Shown here: piece after piece, positions 28,736 to 38,511 of the stretch
Position numbering within the stretch: the stretch's first letter is position 1
How the letters are laid out: each line of letters starts with the position of its first letter
Assembly (NCBI GenBank): GCA_009777235.1
Contig: WRMH01000006.1
Span: forward strand, 51,897 to 115,896
Length of the DNA stretch: 64,000 bases
Origin: Oscillospiraceae bacterium
Lineage (GTDB): Bacteria; Bacillota; Clostridia; Oscillospirales; Oscillospiraceae
Direction of reading: 5' to 3'
Notes under the pieces: generated by a model
Databases searched by the model: none
Told to the model about the DNA's origin: nothing
The model's input: the letters and a program-made list of their open reading frames with translations, nothing else
Translations under genes and position numbers: made by a program

Positions 28736-28845
28736 TAATTTTGCACCTCCGTTATTCAATATGGATAGGTTTTCATTATAAGGGTGAATAAAAGAATCAG
28801 CAAGCTAACGAGAAATTTTTCAATGCAGCTTTCGACAACTCTGTT

Positions 28846-29952
28846 TTATTTGAAAATATGAGAAGATTTGGATTTTCTGACTAAAATTCCAGTTTCTGTC
28901 ATATATTGCGACTGAAAAGATTTATGGTTCTTAAACCACTTATCTACTATTTCCTTAACAGTATTATTGCACTCAGGTTTAACTATTTTACTTGTGTTTG
29001 AATTCAAATAGTGAATAACGCTTTTATACACAATATCTTGATTCCAACCAGGTCCTATGGTAACTGACTTAATCGGATATGGCAGAGGTCTTGTCTTGTC
29101 AATCGGTTGCCAAGCGATTTTCATATAAGGAGTCAGAACTCCATCCAAATTAAGATGATGAATAGTATTATGGCAAGCGTAGTTCTTGTTTTTATCATCC
29201 AATAGTAATAAATGCTTCGGTCTAAAAATGAGGCGATACTCTTTTTCCTCTTCGTGTTCAGAACCTTTTATCAATGGTGCATTTTCAAAACACTTCTTAA
29301 TTATCCCGTTAATTTCATTTGCGGGTTTTTGCTTCATATTTACCAAGCTTTCCAAGACATCCTCAACTGCTTTTTTTACGATTTTTTTTACATCGTCTTT
29401 ACCATACTCTACTTTGTGGATTTCATTTCCGAATGAACGAACTTCTGCGTAGTTCTTTTCATTTTTACTGTGTCTGTATAAGTTTGCACTATCTATGTCA
29501 TTTTTTTTGCAATACTTTGAAAATTTTTCTGGCATACTCTTGTCAACAAATTCATATCCCTCAAAATCAAACTCAATTGATACACCTGTTTCTTTCGCAT
29601 ACATTTCCCATTGTGAAAGCGACTCTTTATTCTTTGTAAAGCAAACAAAATATATCTCAGGGCTGCTCTTATGTCTTTTGCTATCAAAATAGCTATATTG
29701 CATGAAGTTAGTACTATACGGTTTTGATGGAATTTCAGAAATGATTTTTTGAATGACATTTTGAAACTCAGGCTTTATTGAAGGTTGCTCCGATAGCAAT
29801 TTAGGCAATTTCTTTAACTCTCTATATATTTTTGAATAACCGTTATCAAATTCCTGATGGTCATTAGAATATTTAACATGAAACGCATAAAACTGATGAT
29901 CATCTATTATTTTTTGTAACACATCAACTTTGGTAAAGTGATATAAATTCAT
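28846..29952 (-). CDS. DUF2971 family protein
   Basis: This 368-residue protein has the DUF2971 hallmarks: an opening LYHFTKVDVLQKII, a FVCFTKNKESLSQWEMYA stretch, and KEYRLIF near residue 243. The opening H-x-T and the general layout recall ADP-ribosyltransferase-like folds such as DarT. That similarity is my inference. The gene overlaps the receiver-like gene by ATGA, so translation is coupled. With the giant upstream protein it could be the output arm, perhaps a toxic effector. No membrane segment is present. Confidence 0.8.
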   Translation of the reverse strand: MNLYHFTKVDVLQKIIDDHQFYAFHVKYSNDHQEFDNGYSKIYRELKKLPKLLSEQPSIKPEFQNVIQKIISEIPSKPYSTNFMQYSYFDSKRHKSSPEIYFVCFTKNKESLSQWEMYAKETGVSIEFDFEGYEFVDKSMPEKFSKYCKKNDIDSANLYRHSKNEKNYAEVRSFGNEIHKVEYGKDDVKKIVKKAVEDVLESLVNMKQKPANEINGIIKKCFENAPLIKGSEHEEEKEYRLIFRPKHLLLLDDKNKNYACHNTIHHLNLDGVLTPYMKIAWQPIDKTRPLPYPIKSVTIGPGWNQDIVYKSVIHYLNSNTSKIVKPECNNTVKEIVDKWFKNHKSFQSQYMTETGILVRKSKSSHIFK

Positions 29953-30479
29953 TTCACAACCCTACCTATTAAAAAATCATAAAAATCAGAACCTGCCGCC
30001 GCATCTTCAAAACTATCCGGTCTTAAGTAAAATGCAAACCGTGGCGTTAATGCCTCAAAACATGCGGTATCACAACAACTTGAGTAAAATACAATATCAG
30101 AATAGTTTAATAAGCCACTATCAACCATTTCTTTTGCAAGCTTACGTGAGTTAAATTTTTCATATTGCTCTCCACTATCATTAAGAATTTCCAGGTCCAT
30201 AGCAACTCTCACCCCCTCTTTTAAGGAATCTATTAATTCAAAAAGATTATCCTTAAATTCCTCAAAGTTGACAGCATCTTTATACTCATAAAAGTTGATT
30301 CGCGAATTTTTTCCATCGCTTTCCTTCAATTTAGTATAATCATTTTCGTTAAATGCCAAGCCTGGACTTGGGTAAACAAAAAGCTTTTCTAGCATATTGT
30401 CACCCTCTATTCTATTTGTTATTAATTCTACAATCAATTCAATAGCATTAAAAGAATCTTCAATCAATATAAGTTTCAA
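29949..30479 (-). CDS. Response-regulator receiver-like protein
   Basis: I start at TTG 30477-30479, which has GGAG 8 bases upstream, rather than at the track start inside the preceding gene. The protein is about 176 residues. An LKLILIEDS first strand with two acidic residues, a central RVAMDLEIL strand whose Asp could be the phosphoacceptor, and DIVFYSSCCD with a Ser at the usual Thr/Ser position fit a divergent receiver (REC) fold. No DNA-binding domain follows. It lies 13 bases after the giant GHKL protein and overlaps the DUF2971 gene, so it may carry a signal between them. I do not recognise a named family. Confidence 0.6.
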   Translation of the reverse strand: MKLILIEDSFNAIELIVELITNRIEGDNMLEKLFVYPSPGLAFNENDYTKLKESDGKNSRINFYEYKDAVNFEEFKDNLFELIDSLKEGVRVAMDLEILNDSGEQYEKFNSRKLAKEMVDSGLLNYSDIVFYSSCCDTACFEALTPRFAFYLRPDSFEDAAAGSDFYDFLIGRVVK

Positions 30480-30492
30480 GTTAAACACTCCT

Positions 30493-33400
30493 TCATTTCC
30501 AATCAACAAGGATTGGTAGTTTAAACTTTATTTTGTTCTTATTATCTTCCTCGTAAAGGTCAAAAGCTATTACTGGTTCAGCAGAGTTTATTTTATAACT
30601 TTCTATACCACTTAGTATTTCCTCGCAATACCAATTTGACGCATAAAGAGTGATCCCGTCATTTTGCCTCTTTAATTCCCTTTCATTTATATTTTCTAAT
30701 AGGTATTTCTTTATATCTGCTTCTATTTGCTTTTTCACAGCATCATTCTTAAAATCGTAATTTACCTCATTTTCAATCGTCAAATAGTATAATACGCCTT
30801 TTCTTTTCTTATTCGTTCGATTCGACGCATGATAATGATTGACAGTAAAGCTAACCTCTTTGTCTCCTATTTTCATTATTTCAAATGAAACTTTGACTGG
30901 ACTTCTTTCTTTCCGATATTTGATTGCATTTTGCACTAATGATAGGAGTATACATAGTGCATCCGACTCTCCCACTTCTTTCTCTGGTAAAACATATAAT
31001 ACATCTAAATTTCCATAAACATCAATTTTTTGCATCTCAACTCTATCGGGATGTGCGAAATGTGCTGTTTTATTAAGTATCTCAATATTTAACATCACCC
31101 AATTACTATGCAGTTTCGTTGAAGTCAACCTAATTGATTCACGTTCTATATCGCCTGACATTCGCTTTACGAGCGCACTGTGGTACTTTTCGCTTATAAA
31201 GGAGTCAGACATAAACCTTATCGCAGCCCCTATACATCTTTCCAGATTGGTGTCTATACTACTCGGCAGTTTTTGCCGCAAGTACGCTGTTACAAACTCT
31301 CTTCTATACTTAGAATCACTATGTGACGCATTCTTCAAATGTGACAAGGCATCAGCTCTTCTTTTCTCGGCTATTTTTCCTGAGATCAGGTTGTTTGTAA
31401 AGTCGCTTAAGAGTTTAGAAACTATAAGTTTCCTGAAAATCATAATGTTCTTAATGGCATACTTAAATTGTATACCTTCCAGTTTTGAATCTTCTATTAA
31501 GAGGTAGATTTTACGGTTTTCTTTTTCAGAAAGAGCAATATCATATTTTAGCATTGCGGTTCTCTCGTTTATACAATATGTTTCCAGAACCATTTCACGC
31601 TCAAGCATTTCCTTCATTTTTTCGTCTATATTGTATGCGCTCATAACTTCATTATCCTGTTTGCTGCAGGCTAACGGAATAAATGAATTTTTATTATCGG
31701 GCAGGTCGGACAGAATAACACAAACTGTTTTCGAATTCGTCGCAAATCTTACAAGAGTCGTAAGTACGTTGTAAAACTTATCAATGTCGCCGTTGCTAAT
31801 TGAACTTTTGCCGGTTAACAGATGAAATATAGCTATAACAGCAATAAGTTTCAATTCATATCCTTCCTTGAAATTATTTACATTTATTCTATTTGCAACA
31901 CTATCTTTCTTAACATCAATTGCGTCAGTAAATACCAATGTTTTGACAAGATTCTCATAGTAATACTTATTGAGGGTCGTTACAAATTTATCGTTTATTG
32001 TACAAACTTTTTCATCGTCTTTTTTACAAACTTTGTCTTTGAACCAAGTGCTATCCCTTTTTGTATTAGTTCCCAGTTCGTTAACTATTTCTTCAACCTC
32101 ATCGCCTAAGTCATTATTCAAATCCTTTATACTATCTATCAACAGCCTGTTATTCTCGAAATATGCGTTCTCCTTAAAACTACCGAAAACTAAATCCGCT
32201 ACTTTTTCATTGAATTTGCCGGATTGTAAATTCTTTTCAATATCATTGCTGTACTCTTCCCCAAATAGAAGAAGATATTCTAAAAACACACATTTTGATT
32301 CATCACTACTCAAACAGGTTATTCGCTTTATTGCCGATAAATACTCCTTTGCAAATTTTTCTCGTTTAAGCTGTCGCAATTTTTCCTTTTCGGGTTCGTC
32401 AAGATTTTTGTCAATGCCTTCATCAATGCTTTTACCTGTGGTTTTACATATTGCTTCATCTATGTTTGCATCAATACTCTTTAGCGCCGACTCATGGTAA
32501 GCGTGTATTCGTCTTATGTTTTCTTTTCGAATGATAAACGAAGAACCCAAATCGGCAAGCCTTTTTATTAACGTTATCAATAAGCAGTACTTGATTTCGT
32601 ATCCATTTAAGCCATCAATGATTTTATATATTTCCTTGTACTCAGAATCAGACTCGGTCGCTTTGTTTTTCTTATCATCTTCTTCTGCTATTAAATAATC
32701 TAAAATTCTGATCATTATTTCAAAGATGGCTTCTTTATAACTCTTTGAATAGCTAAAGAAAGGACGAGAGAGAACTTTTATATATGATATAAGGTATTCT
32801 GCATTATGATACCCATCATGCAGTTTAGTATGTGCGTCTACGCACATGGCGGAAGGCGACCCTTCAAGTAATCCAATCATCATATTAAAAGCAGTTTCTT
32901 TTTCGTTTGCAGCTCGCTCCTTGCTCTGCAGCTCACAGTTTGCTATATGAGAGCAAATCATCCTTCTGAACGCCCGCGCTTTTTTCTCTTTGTCATTTTT
33001 CTTAATGGAAGTAGATTCATTTATTTCAAGAACACCATGTTTATCGATTTTCTTAATACAATAGTCGTATAGAACATTAGTTGAAGAATACTCGCTTAAT
33101 ACTGTGAAATTACTTACGAATTTGCATAAAACACATGCGTCTTCATGGTTTCGCATAGAAGATATATTTAACTCGACAAAGGCGTTAAACATATTCAAAT
33201 CTTTGATATAGTTCTCCTTTGTCGCAAGCGAACATCTGTTTATTAAGAGGGTGATGCTCTTAAAAATCTCTATGCTTACGAATTCACTGGTGAAAGCTTT
33301 ATCCGGGAAAATCGAAGCCAGTATGCTCTTTACTCGCATAAAAGAGCTTCCTGATACGATGGTGTCGTCAACAAAGTGAAATCTTATATTGGACTTTCTT

Positions 33401-36400
33401 TCCGCACTCTCTAAGTTTTCATATAAAGCACATAGATTGCTGTATTTTGTCTTGATATTCTCCCTAAACTCTTTTTCTGCGTCAATAAACAGGATTAGAG
33501 ACACATTACTAAATACCTGCCGCTCAAATTCCTTTACAAAAGCAGAGTTAGAAAAGTGCCTCGGTGCAACAATGATGTCGTATGTGAGTCTATCGTCGCT
33601 TGTAGTGTTGATTTTTCCCGAAAGCCCTTTTAACCAATTCGTTACTTCATCCTTTTTTTCAAGCATAAGTTCTTCTGTTTGAAAATAAAAGCTGAAGTGA
33701 TTGCCTTTTCTCTCAATATGCCTATATATCAAGTAATTCTCTAACATCCTTATTCTTCCAATGTTATCTATTGACATAAGTTTGGCGATGTTAGGATTTT
33801 CGTTCGCATTCTCTTTGTCCGGTTTGAGTCCTATTTTTTGCATGGGTACAACAGATGTTTTATCTGTCTCAATCAGGGGCTCTTCTTTATAATATTCCAT
33901 GTTGGGATTTGGCGGAAAGCACTTTTCACAGATAAGGGGATTATACCAAGTGGTATTGACATCTATAAAAAAACGTACAGTTTTCTTCCCATATTCAATT
34001 AAGTCCGTTTCAACTTCTTTCTTGTATGGTTTAATCTTAATCTTAGTCCAAAATCTTTTTTCATCTTCGGATAAAATGAGCCCTCCTTTACTGTCCCTAC
34101 CTAAAACTACCGCATAATTAGCAATTATTTTTGGTTCTGCATTTTTAACCGATTTCGCATTTTTCAGATATTTCGCTAGAGCAGATATCACTTTATTGTG
34201 GGTGGTTAATGTCGAGTTGATGGGAATCACTACTACATACAAGGGGTTTTCTGTGATAGAAATATCGGTTATATGCTTGAAATTAAATTTGTCTGTTAGG
34301 TTTTGATCATTTGCAGACTTTTTATTATCACTATAGATGATGTATCTGATATGTGGCTTATCGGCTTTCTCTGTCATTACCAGCTGACCATCGGGTAAAC
34401 TATCAAAGCCATCGGATTCGATGAACTTTTTTAGTTTCACCACTATCTCGTATAAAAGCATATCTGAGTATGTTTCGTATCCAATTAAAACTATATCTTT
34501 GCCTGTAGCTATTTTTTTTGTACTAATAATATCATATATTTCCTTTGCGAGGATGTATGAGAAATGCGAAACATAATAACTATTGTGAAACAGAAGCTCC
34601 GCTTCATAAAAACTGTCAATGTGGATTTTTGACCCGATTCTCATATGCGTAGGGCTGAGTTTGCATCCGAACGGAGTCTTTTGCAAGTCTGCTTCCAGAA
34701 CGTTTTTAACATTCCTCTCAAACGGAACCACGCCTTGCTCAATTTTCTGATACCTCTGCAATGAAAAAGGGGTCAGCTCTAATGGTTTTATTTTCTCTTC
34801 AGTTTTTTCTCCATTTTGCCTTGAATGTGTGATTCTTTTGTCCAACATCTGTATTATCGTTTTTACACACCTTGGATTGGTGCCTCGTGAGAAAGCTATT
34901 TTTTCAGAATAGGAAAGGAAAGCCGCTAAACTATTACCTGTTATGATAAACTCTTCCTCAAAATCTCTCCCGTACAGATATATTTGCACATTGTGCATAA
35001 ACTCATTCTTGCCTTCTTTGTTGTAAAAAACAGCAAAAATCCTGACAATCTCCAAAATAAAATTATCATCACAGTTGAATATCGCAACATCAAGTTTTTT
35101 ATTTGCATACTTGACCAAGAACGAAATTATAGCCTTTGCAAGGAACTCAATACGCCTGCTTGGAAGATCGTTCGCATCATAGTAAAAAATCGTATTGCTC
35201 TCATCTGATCTATTTTTAACAATATGTTCAGCAAAGCCTTTGCTCATGTTGTCTATCAACTTTTCTTTACGCTCTTGTAAAGAATGGATGTCTTCAGTGT
35301 TTATCTCACTATAATAACTTTTACATGTTTTTTCGTCAAATGGGAATCCTTTTTCTGTAGTATATGGGTATGTTAAATTATCGTTGAAGTTTACGCTCCC
35401 ACTTAGTGCTGTATAATTATGTACAGCAGCATCTACCTCTTTAAATGGTATCAGAATAGTATACTGCGTTCCCGGTATTTTCTTTACGTTGCTATAGCGT
35501 TCAGTGTTTGAATAATAACCCGAAGGTTCGATCATGCAGTCTTTTGAACTTCTTGCTATAAAACAGCCATCAGAGTTAGTAATCAGCGAATCAAACAGTT
35601 GCAACCCATAATGATGCACCACATTTGTCGCTATAGAGTTATATAGTACCCAAGATTTCTTTTCATCCTCATTTGGATCAAAGAATGTTCTTATTTGGGG
35701 ATTGGCAAAACCCTCTAATACACTATCATATATTTCCTTGCTATCGTCTGTAGAGGCTTGTTGCCTTTCTGCGATTTTTGATATGAATTTCTGAGGCAGG
35801 CTTTCATGTGAGTAATCAATAATATGCGCTTCCAGATAGAAGTTATGCTTACCTTTTCGGTCGTGTAGGTAGTTTACGAATCTATCCTCCAATTTCTTAA
35901 TCGTGTCAACCTTTTCAGTTGAGTATACCCTAAAGCATAAGTAACCATTCATATTCTCAGAATGATTCATTGCGTTTTCCATCAGTTGAAGTAAGCCGTC
36001 AGCCATATCTCTTGCGTCGAAAATCAATTTCCTTAAATATTCTTCACTATTGCTCACTTTTTTTGTTACTTTATAAGAATAGTATTCATACAGGCACATG
36101 ATGTAATATGCCAGCAAAGGCATATTTTTGATTTGATTAAAGAAGTTTCCGCCCTGATAATACTTGCTTCTTTCTTTAAGCGCTTCTGAATTAATCTTAT
36201 TTTTTCTTATATTACTAAAGCAAAAGAGGTTTTTCATAAATCGTAGAAGCTGAGTATCCCTACCCTCCTGAGTTTCTTTTTTCTGTCTTTCTATTTCGCT
36301 CTCAAAATTCATAATATCTGCCGACTGTATGCTAGGCTTGCTTCTTTGGTTTTTTTCTCTTACCAGAAATAACTCCATAGGCTGCGACCAGTAATCAACC

Positions 36401-36999
36401 GTGTCGACTTTTTCTTTTTCAGACTCGTCGATTGTACTGTATTCACTAGTAATTTCAATTAAGGGCGACAGGCTTTGCAAAATAGTGATGTTTTTTTTAT
36501 GCGATAACTGTTGGATTTTTGTACCCTTTCCGTCAGCATAATATCCGTAGTAGCGACCTGGTTTTTTTTGAAGTTCATACATTAAAAATAATCCTGCTGA
36601 AAAGTACAGGTCATTTGCTTTTGTCTTATCTTTAGCTTTTAAAAGCAGATAGCAATTGCGTTTATTCTGCAGAATTAATGCGAAGTATTGAAGGTTTACT
36701 ATATCATTTTCATTTGAATCGTTTGTAACAGAAAAAACGTATTCTACATTGTTCCGCTCGGCATAAATCTTATTAACAGGGACATCAGTTAGTTTATTAA
36801 TGCTGTTCTCATTAATTGAGCCAGCTATGTCTTTAAGAAAAGTTTCATCTACCTTCGCACTTCCGGTTTCAACATATGCGTCTATACCACTACCAAGAAT
36901 AAAATCAGCCTTGCTCTTTGTGTCTTCAATTTGCTCAATAATCTCCAAACAACGAGCATAACTGTCTTGATTGTTGTTTAACGTAAAAACCACTACCAT
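30493..36999 (-). CDS. Giant protein with two GHKL ATPase-like domains and phosphoribosyltransferase-like motifs
   Basis: The protein is 2168 residues from ATG 36997-36999, with GAGGTC upstream. A GHKL ATPase-like module shows an N-box LQLMENAMNHS near residue 338 and a G-box HYGLQLFDSLI near 463. A second GHKL module is at the C-terminus, with LSLVQNAIKYRKE near 2020 and NDGITLYASN near 2115. Between them, residues about 1140-1230 contain FVDDTIVSGSS, close to the PRPP-binding motif of type I phosphoribosyltransferases. An upstream segment near 785-945 (IVLIGYETYSD, VVVIPINSTLTT) may be a second, weaker such domain. The rest is mostly helical. There is no membrane segment. It leads an AT-rich operon with a receiver-like and a DUF2971 gene. 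Function is unknown; sensing or nucleotide-linked immunity is inference. Confidence 0.8.
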   Translation of the reverse strand: MVVVFTLNNNQDSYARCLEIIEQIEDTKSKADFILGSGIDAYVETGSAKVDETFLKDIAGSINENSINKLTDVPVNKIYAERNNVEYVFSVTNDSNENDIVNLQYFALILQNKRNCYLLLKAKDKTKANDLYFSAGLFLMYELQKKPGRYYGYYADGKGTKIQQLSHKKNITILQSLSPLIEITSEYSTIDESEKEKVDTVDYWSQPMELFLVREKNQRSKPSIQSADIMNFESEIERQKKETQEGRDTQLLRFMKNLFCFSNIRKNKINSEALKERSKYYQGGNFFNQIKNMPLLAYYIMCLYEYYSYKVTKKVSNSEEYLRKLIFDARDMADGLLQLMENAMNHSENMNGYLCFRVYSTEKVDTIKKLEDRFVNYLHDRKGKHNFYLEAHIIDYSHESLPQKFISKIAERQQASTDDSKEIYDSVLEGFANPQIRTFFDPNEDEKKSWVLYNSIATNVVHHYGLQLFDSLITNSDGCFIARSSKDCMIEPSGYYSNTERYSNVKKIPGTQYTILIPFKEVDAAVHNYTALSGSVNFNDNLTYPYTTEKGFPFDEKTCKSYYSEINTEDIHSLQERKEKLIDNMSKGFAEHIVKNRSDESNTIFYYDANDLPSRRIEFLAKAIISFLVKYANKKLDVAIFNCDDNFILEIVRIFAVFYNKEGKNEFMHNVQIYLYGRDFEEEFIITGNSLAAFLSYSEKIAFSRGTNPRCVKTIIQMLDKRITHSRQNGEKTEEKIKPLELTPFSLQRYQKIEQGVVPFERNVKNVLEADLQKTPFGCKLSPTHMRIGSKIHIDSFYEAELLFHNSYYVSHFSYILAKEIYDIISTKKIATGKDIVLIGYETYSDMLLYEIVVKLKKFIESDGFDSLPDGQLVMTEKADKPHIRYIIYSDNKKSANDQNLTDKFNFKHITDISITENPLYVVVIPINSTLTTHNKVISALAKYLKNAKSVKNAEPKIIANYAVVLGRDSKGGLILSEDEKRFWTKIKIKPYKKEVETDLIEYGKKTVRFFIDVNTTWYNPLICEKCFPPNPNMEYYKEEPLIETDKTSVVPMQKIGLKPDKENANENPNIAKLMSIDNIGRIRMLENYLIYRHIERKGNHFSFYFQTEELMLEKKDEVTNWLKGLSGKINTTSDDRLTYDIIVAPRHFSNSAFVKEFERQVFSNVSLILFIDAEKEFRENIKTKYSNLCALYENLESAERKSNIRFHFVDDTIVSGSSFMRVKSILASIFPDKAFTSEFVSIEIFKSITLLINRCSLATKENYIKDLNMFNAFVELNISSMRNHEDACVLCKFVSNFTVLSEYSSTNVLYDYCIKKIDKHGVLEINESTSIKKNDKEKKARAFRRMICSHIANCELQSKERAANEKETAFNMMIGLLEGSPSAMCVDAHTKLHDGYHNAEYLISYIKVLSRPFFSYSKSYKEAIFEIMIRILDYLIAEEDDKKNKATESDSEYKEIYKIIDGLNGYEIKYCLLITLIKRLADLGSSFIIRKENIRRIHAYHESALKSIDANIDEAICKTTGKSIDEGIDKNLDEPEKEKLRQLKREKFAKEYLSAIKRITCLSSDESKCVFLEYLLLFGEEYSNDIEKNLQSGKFNEKVADLVFGSFKENAYFENNRLLIDSIKDLNNDLGDEVEEIVNELGTNTKRDSTWFKDKVCKKDDEKVCTINDKFVTTLNKYYYENLVKTLVFTDAIDVKKDSVANRINVNNFKEGYELKLIAVIAIFHLLTGKSSISNGDIDKFYNVLTTLVRFATNSKTVCVILSDLPDNKNSFIPLACSKQDNEVMSAYNIDEKMKEMLEREMVLETYCINERTAMLKYDIALSEKENRKIYLLIEDSKLEGIQFKYAIKNIMIFRKLIVSKLLSDFTNNLISGKIAEKRRADALSHLKNASHSDSKYRREFVTAYLRQKLPSSIDTNLERCIGAAIRFMSDSFISEKYHSALVKRMSGDIERESIRLTSTKLHSNWVMLNIEILNKTAHFAHPDRVEMQKIDVYGNLDVLYVLPEKEVGESDALCILLSLVQNAIKYRKERSPVKVSFEIMKIGDKEVSFTVNHYHASNRTNKKRKGVLYYLTIENEVNYDFKNDAVKKQIEADIKKYLLENINERELKRQNDGITLYASNWYCEEILSGIESYKINSAEPVIAFDLYEEDNKNKIKFKLPILVDWK

Positions 37000-37203
37000 A
37001 CTTTACAAGACCTCTTTACATTTAATATCTGTAGTTTAGTTGGCAACTCTCTTTTTTCGAAAATAAGTATAGCATGTTTTTCAAAATAAAGAAATGTCTA
37101 AAATGCAAAATCATCGGCAAATCATCGGCCAATTTGCAAGATATATTTATGTTTACTGCGGAGTATTCTATTTGTCTAATGGGGGATATACCCGCGAAAT
37201 TGT
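37000..37203. other. AT-rich junction region without a supported gene
   Basis: This lies between the start of the giant GHKL gene and the FkbM-like fragment. A 61-codon minus-strand frame (37022-37207) has no ribosome binding site or recognisable sequence. A promoter for the giant gene is expected here, but none stands out. Confidence 0.4.
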
Positions 37204-37389
37204 TCATTGACAGCTTTGATGTAAAAATGCGCGTAAAAGCGTTAATGGGTTTGTAAAGAAATCAAAAAACGCCGCAAAAAATTCTCTTTCGTCGTTGTTT
37301 TTAAATTTTTGCAACCGCTCATATATTTTTCTTGAGGTATCATCCGCTAATTTTTCTCGGATTTTTGTAAATTTACTAATTCGTCTCAT
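37204..37389 (-). pseudogene. FkbM-methyltransferase-like N-terminal fragment
   Basis: The 61-residue frame has a good ribosome binding site (GGGGAG, 5 bases before ATG 37387-37389). Its sequence, especially KLADDTSRKIYERL followed by an Asp/Phe-rich run, resembles the start of FkbM-type sugar methyltransferases, which normally exceed 250 residues. It stops early, close to the start of the giant GHKL gene. It is best read as the broken left edge of the glycan locus where accessory DNA entered. Confidence 0.45.
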
Positions 37390-37455
37390 CCCGACTCCCC
37401 TTTTTTACATTTTCAACGGTAATATATAAACAATTCTTGTAAAACTTTCATCTTT

Positions 37456-38511
37456 TCACCTATAAATCGCTTTCTGGGCGTGCCTGATATTTAATGCCTG
37501 TTTATTTGACATGAAATAAATCGAAGTCAGCATTTCCACAATGTATCCCAATGCCCTCGGTTTCTTAATGCTTTGCATGTCAAATTGCTCAATACGCTCC
37601 ATAATGCCAAAAGCCCACTTGCAATAATCCGCGAATACCCCGTGTTTCGCGGAGATAAGGTTAGATGTGTAAAAATACTTACCGTTGAGGCATCGGACGT
37701 AATCGTCATAGTCGTCCGGATAGAGCATATTTAAAACCGTCAGCAAAACAGCGATAATGTCTTCGCTCACAAATCTCTGAAACTGGGACTTCGCGTTTGG
37801 GTAACAAATATACGGAAGCGTCAAAATGGCATCGGCGTTATCGTTTAGCATCTCCGGACTAACTAACAGGTGCCGCCGATAATGTTCAATTCCCACCCAA
37901 GGAGCCGACGCGTTTTTCCACACCCAGTACATTGCGCTCGCTTCGCTATACTGCTTGTTTTTGATTGATATGTTATCGCCGGTGTTGTCAGGTATCCCGC
38001 AAATGCGAATGTCAGTCAGCTCCGCCCCCGCTTGGATCGAAGTTTCCCACGGTTCAAGTTTCGGACGCTTTTTCAAAGGTTTATCAAGATGATGCCGCAC
38101 TTCAAAAAGAGTAAATTCAATATCTCCGCCCGGCTTTTTCATCGCCAAAGGGAACTTGCCGATACTGGCGTAATAATCAGACATCAGCAAATGTTCTTCA
38201 TGAGACGTGAGTTTGAATGTGCGAAGATAACCGTTAGCTTTTAGGTTCGCGGCAATCTCGTCTTGCAAAAGTTCCGTCACCGCTATAATAATCAGCGTGT
38301 CCGGCGAAACTGTTTCAAGAGCTTGCACGGGCAAGCCCTCAATTTCGCGTGGATTACCGTCAAGGTTGCTGACAATAAAGCATTCCGGGCTGCGGCTCGA
38401 TAAATGCTTTATCGCGGTATACGCGCCATAAGCCACCACCTGGGCGCCGTAGAACGCAAATTTGGAATATTTTTGTATTATTTCGGTTATCATCAAGCGG
38501 TCAATCATCAC
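37456..38511 (-). CDS. DUF4422 glycosyltransferase with N-terminal Rossmann-like domain
   Basis: The protein is 351 residues. Residues about 15-125 form a Rossmann-like domain (KFAFYGAQVVAYG) like that seen in PglD-type or NDP-sugar-binding modules. Residues about 145-350 match DUF4422, with IPDNTGDNIS, SEASAMYWVWKN and the WVGIEHYRR motif. DUF4422 proteins are capsule or teichoic-acid-linked glycosyltransferases. It overlaps the upstream cytidylyltransferase by ATGA, so the two are coupled. A similar Rossmann module occurs in the genes at 54994-55791 and 55782-56984. Confidence 0.87.
   Translation of the reverse strand: MMIDRLMITEIIQKYSKFAFYGAQVVAYGAYTAIKHLSSRSPECFIVSNLDGNPREIEGLPVQALETVSPDTLIIIAVTELLQDEIAANLKANGYLRTFKLTSHEEHLLMSDYYASIGKFPLAMKKPGGDIEFTLFEVRHHLDKPLKKRPKLEPWETSIQAGAELTDIRICGIPDNTGDNISIKNKQYSEASAMYWVWKNASAPWVGIEHYRRHLLVSPEMLNDNADAILTLPYICYPNAKSQFQRFVSEDIIAVLLTVLNMLYPDDYDDYVRCLNGKYFYTSNLISAKHGVFADYCKWAFGIMERIEQFDMQSIKKPRALGYIVEMLTSIYFMSNKQALNIRHAQKAIYR

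Noticed and set aside
37022-37207. Minus-strand 61-codon frame
   Set aside because: No ribosome binding site, no recognisable sequence, very AT-rich.
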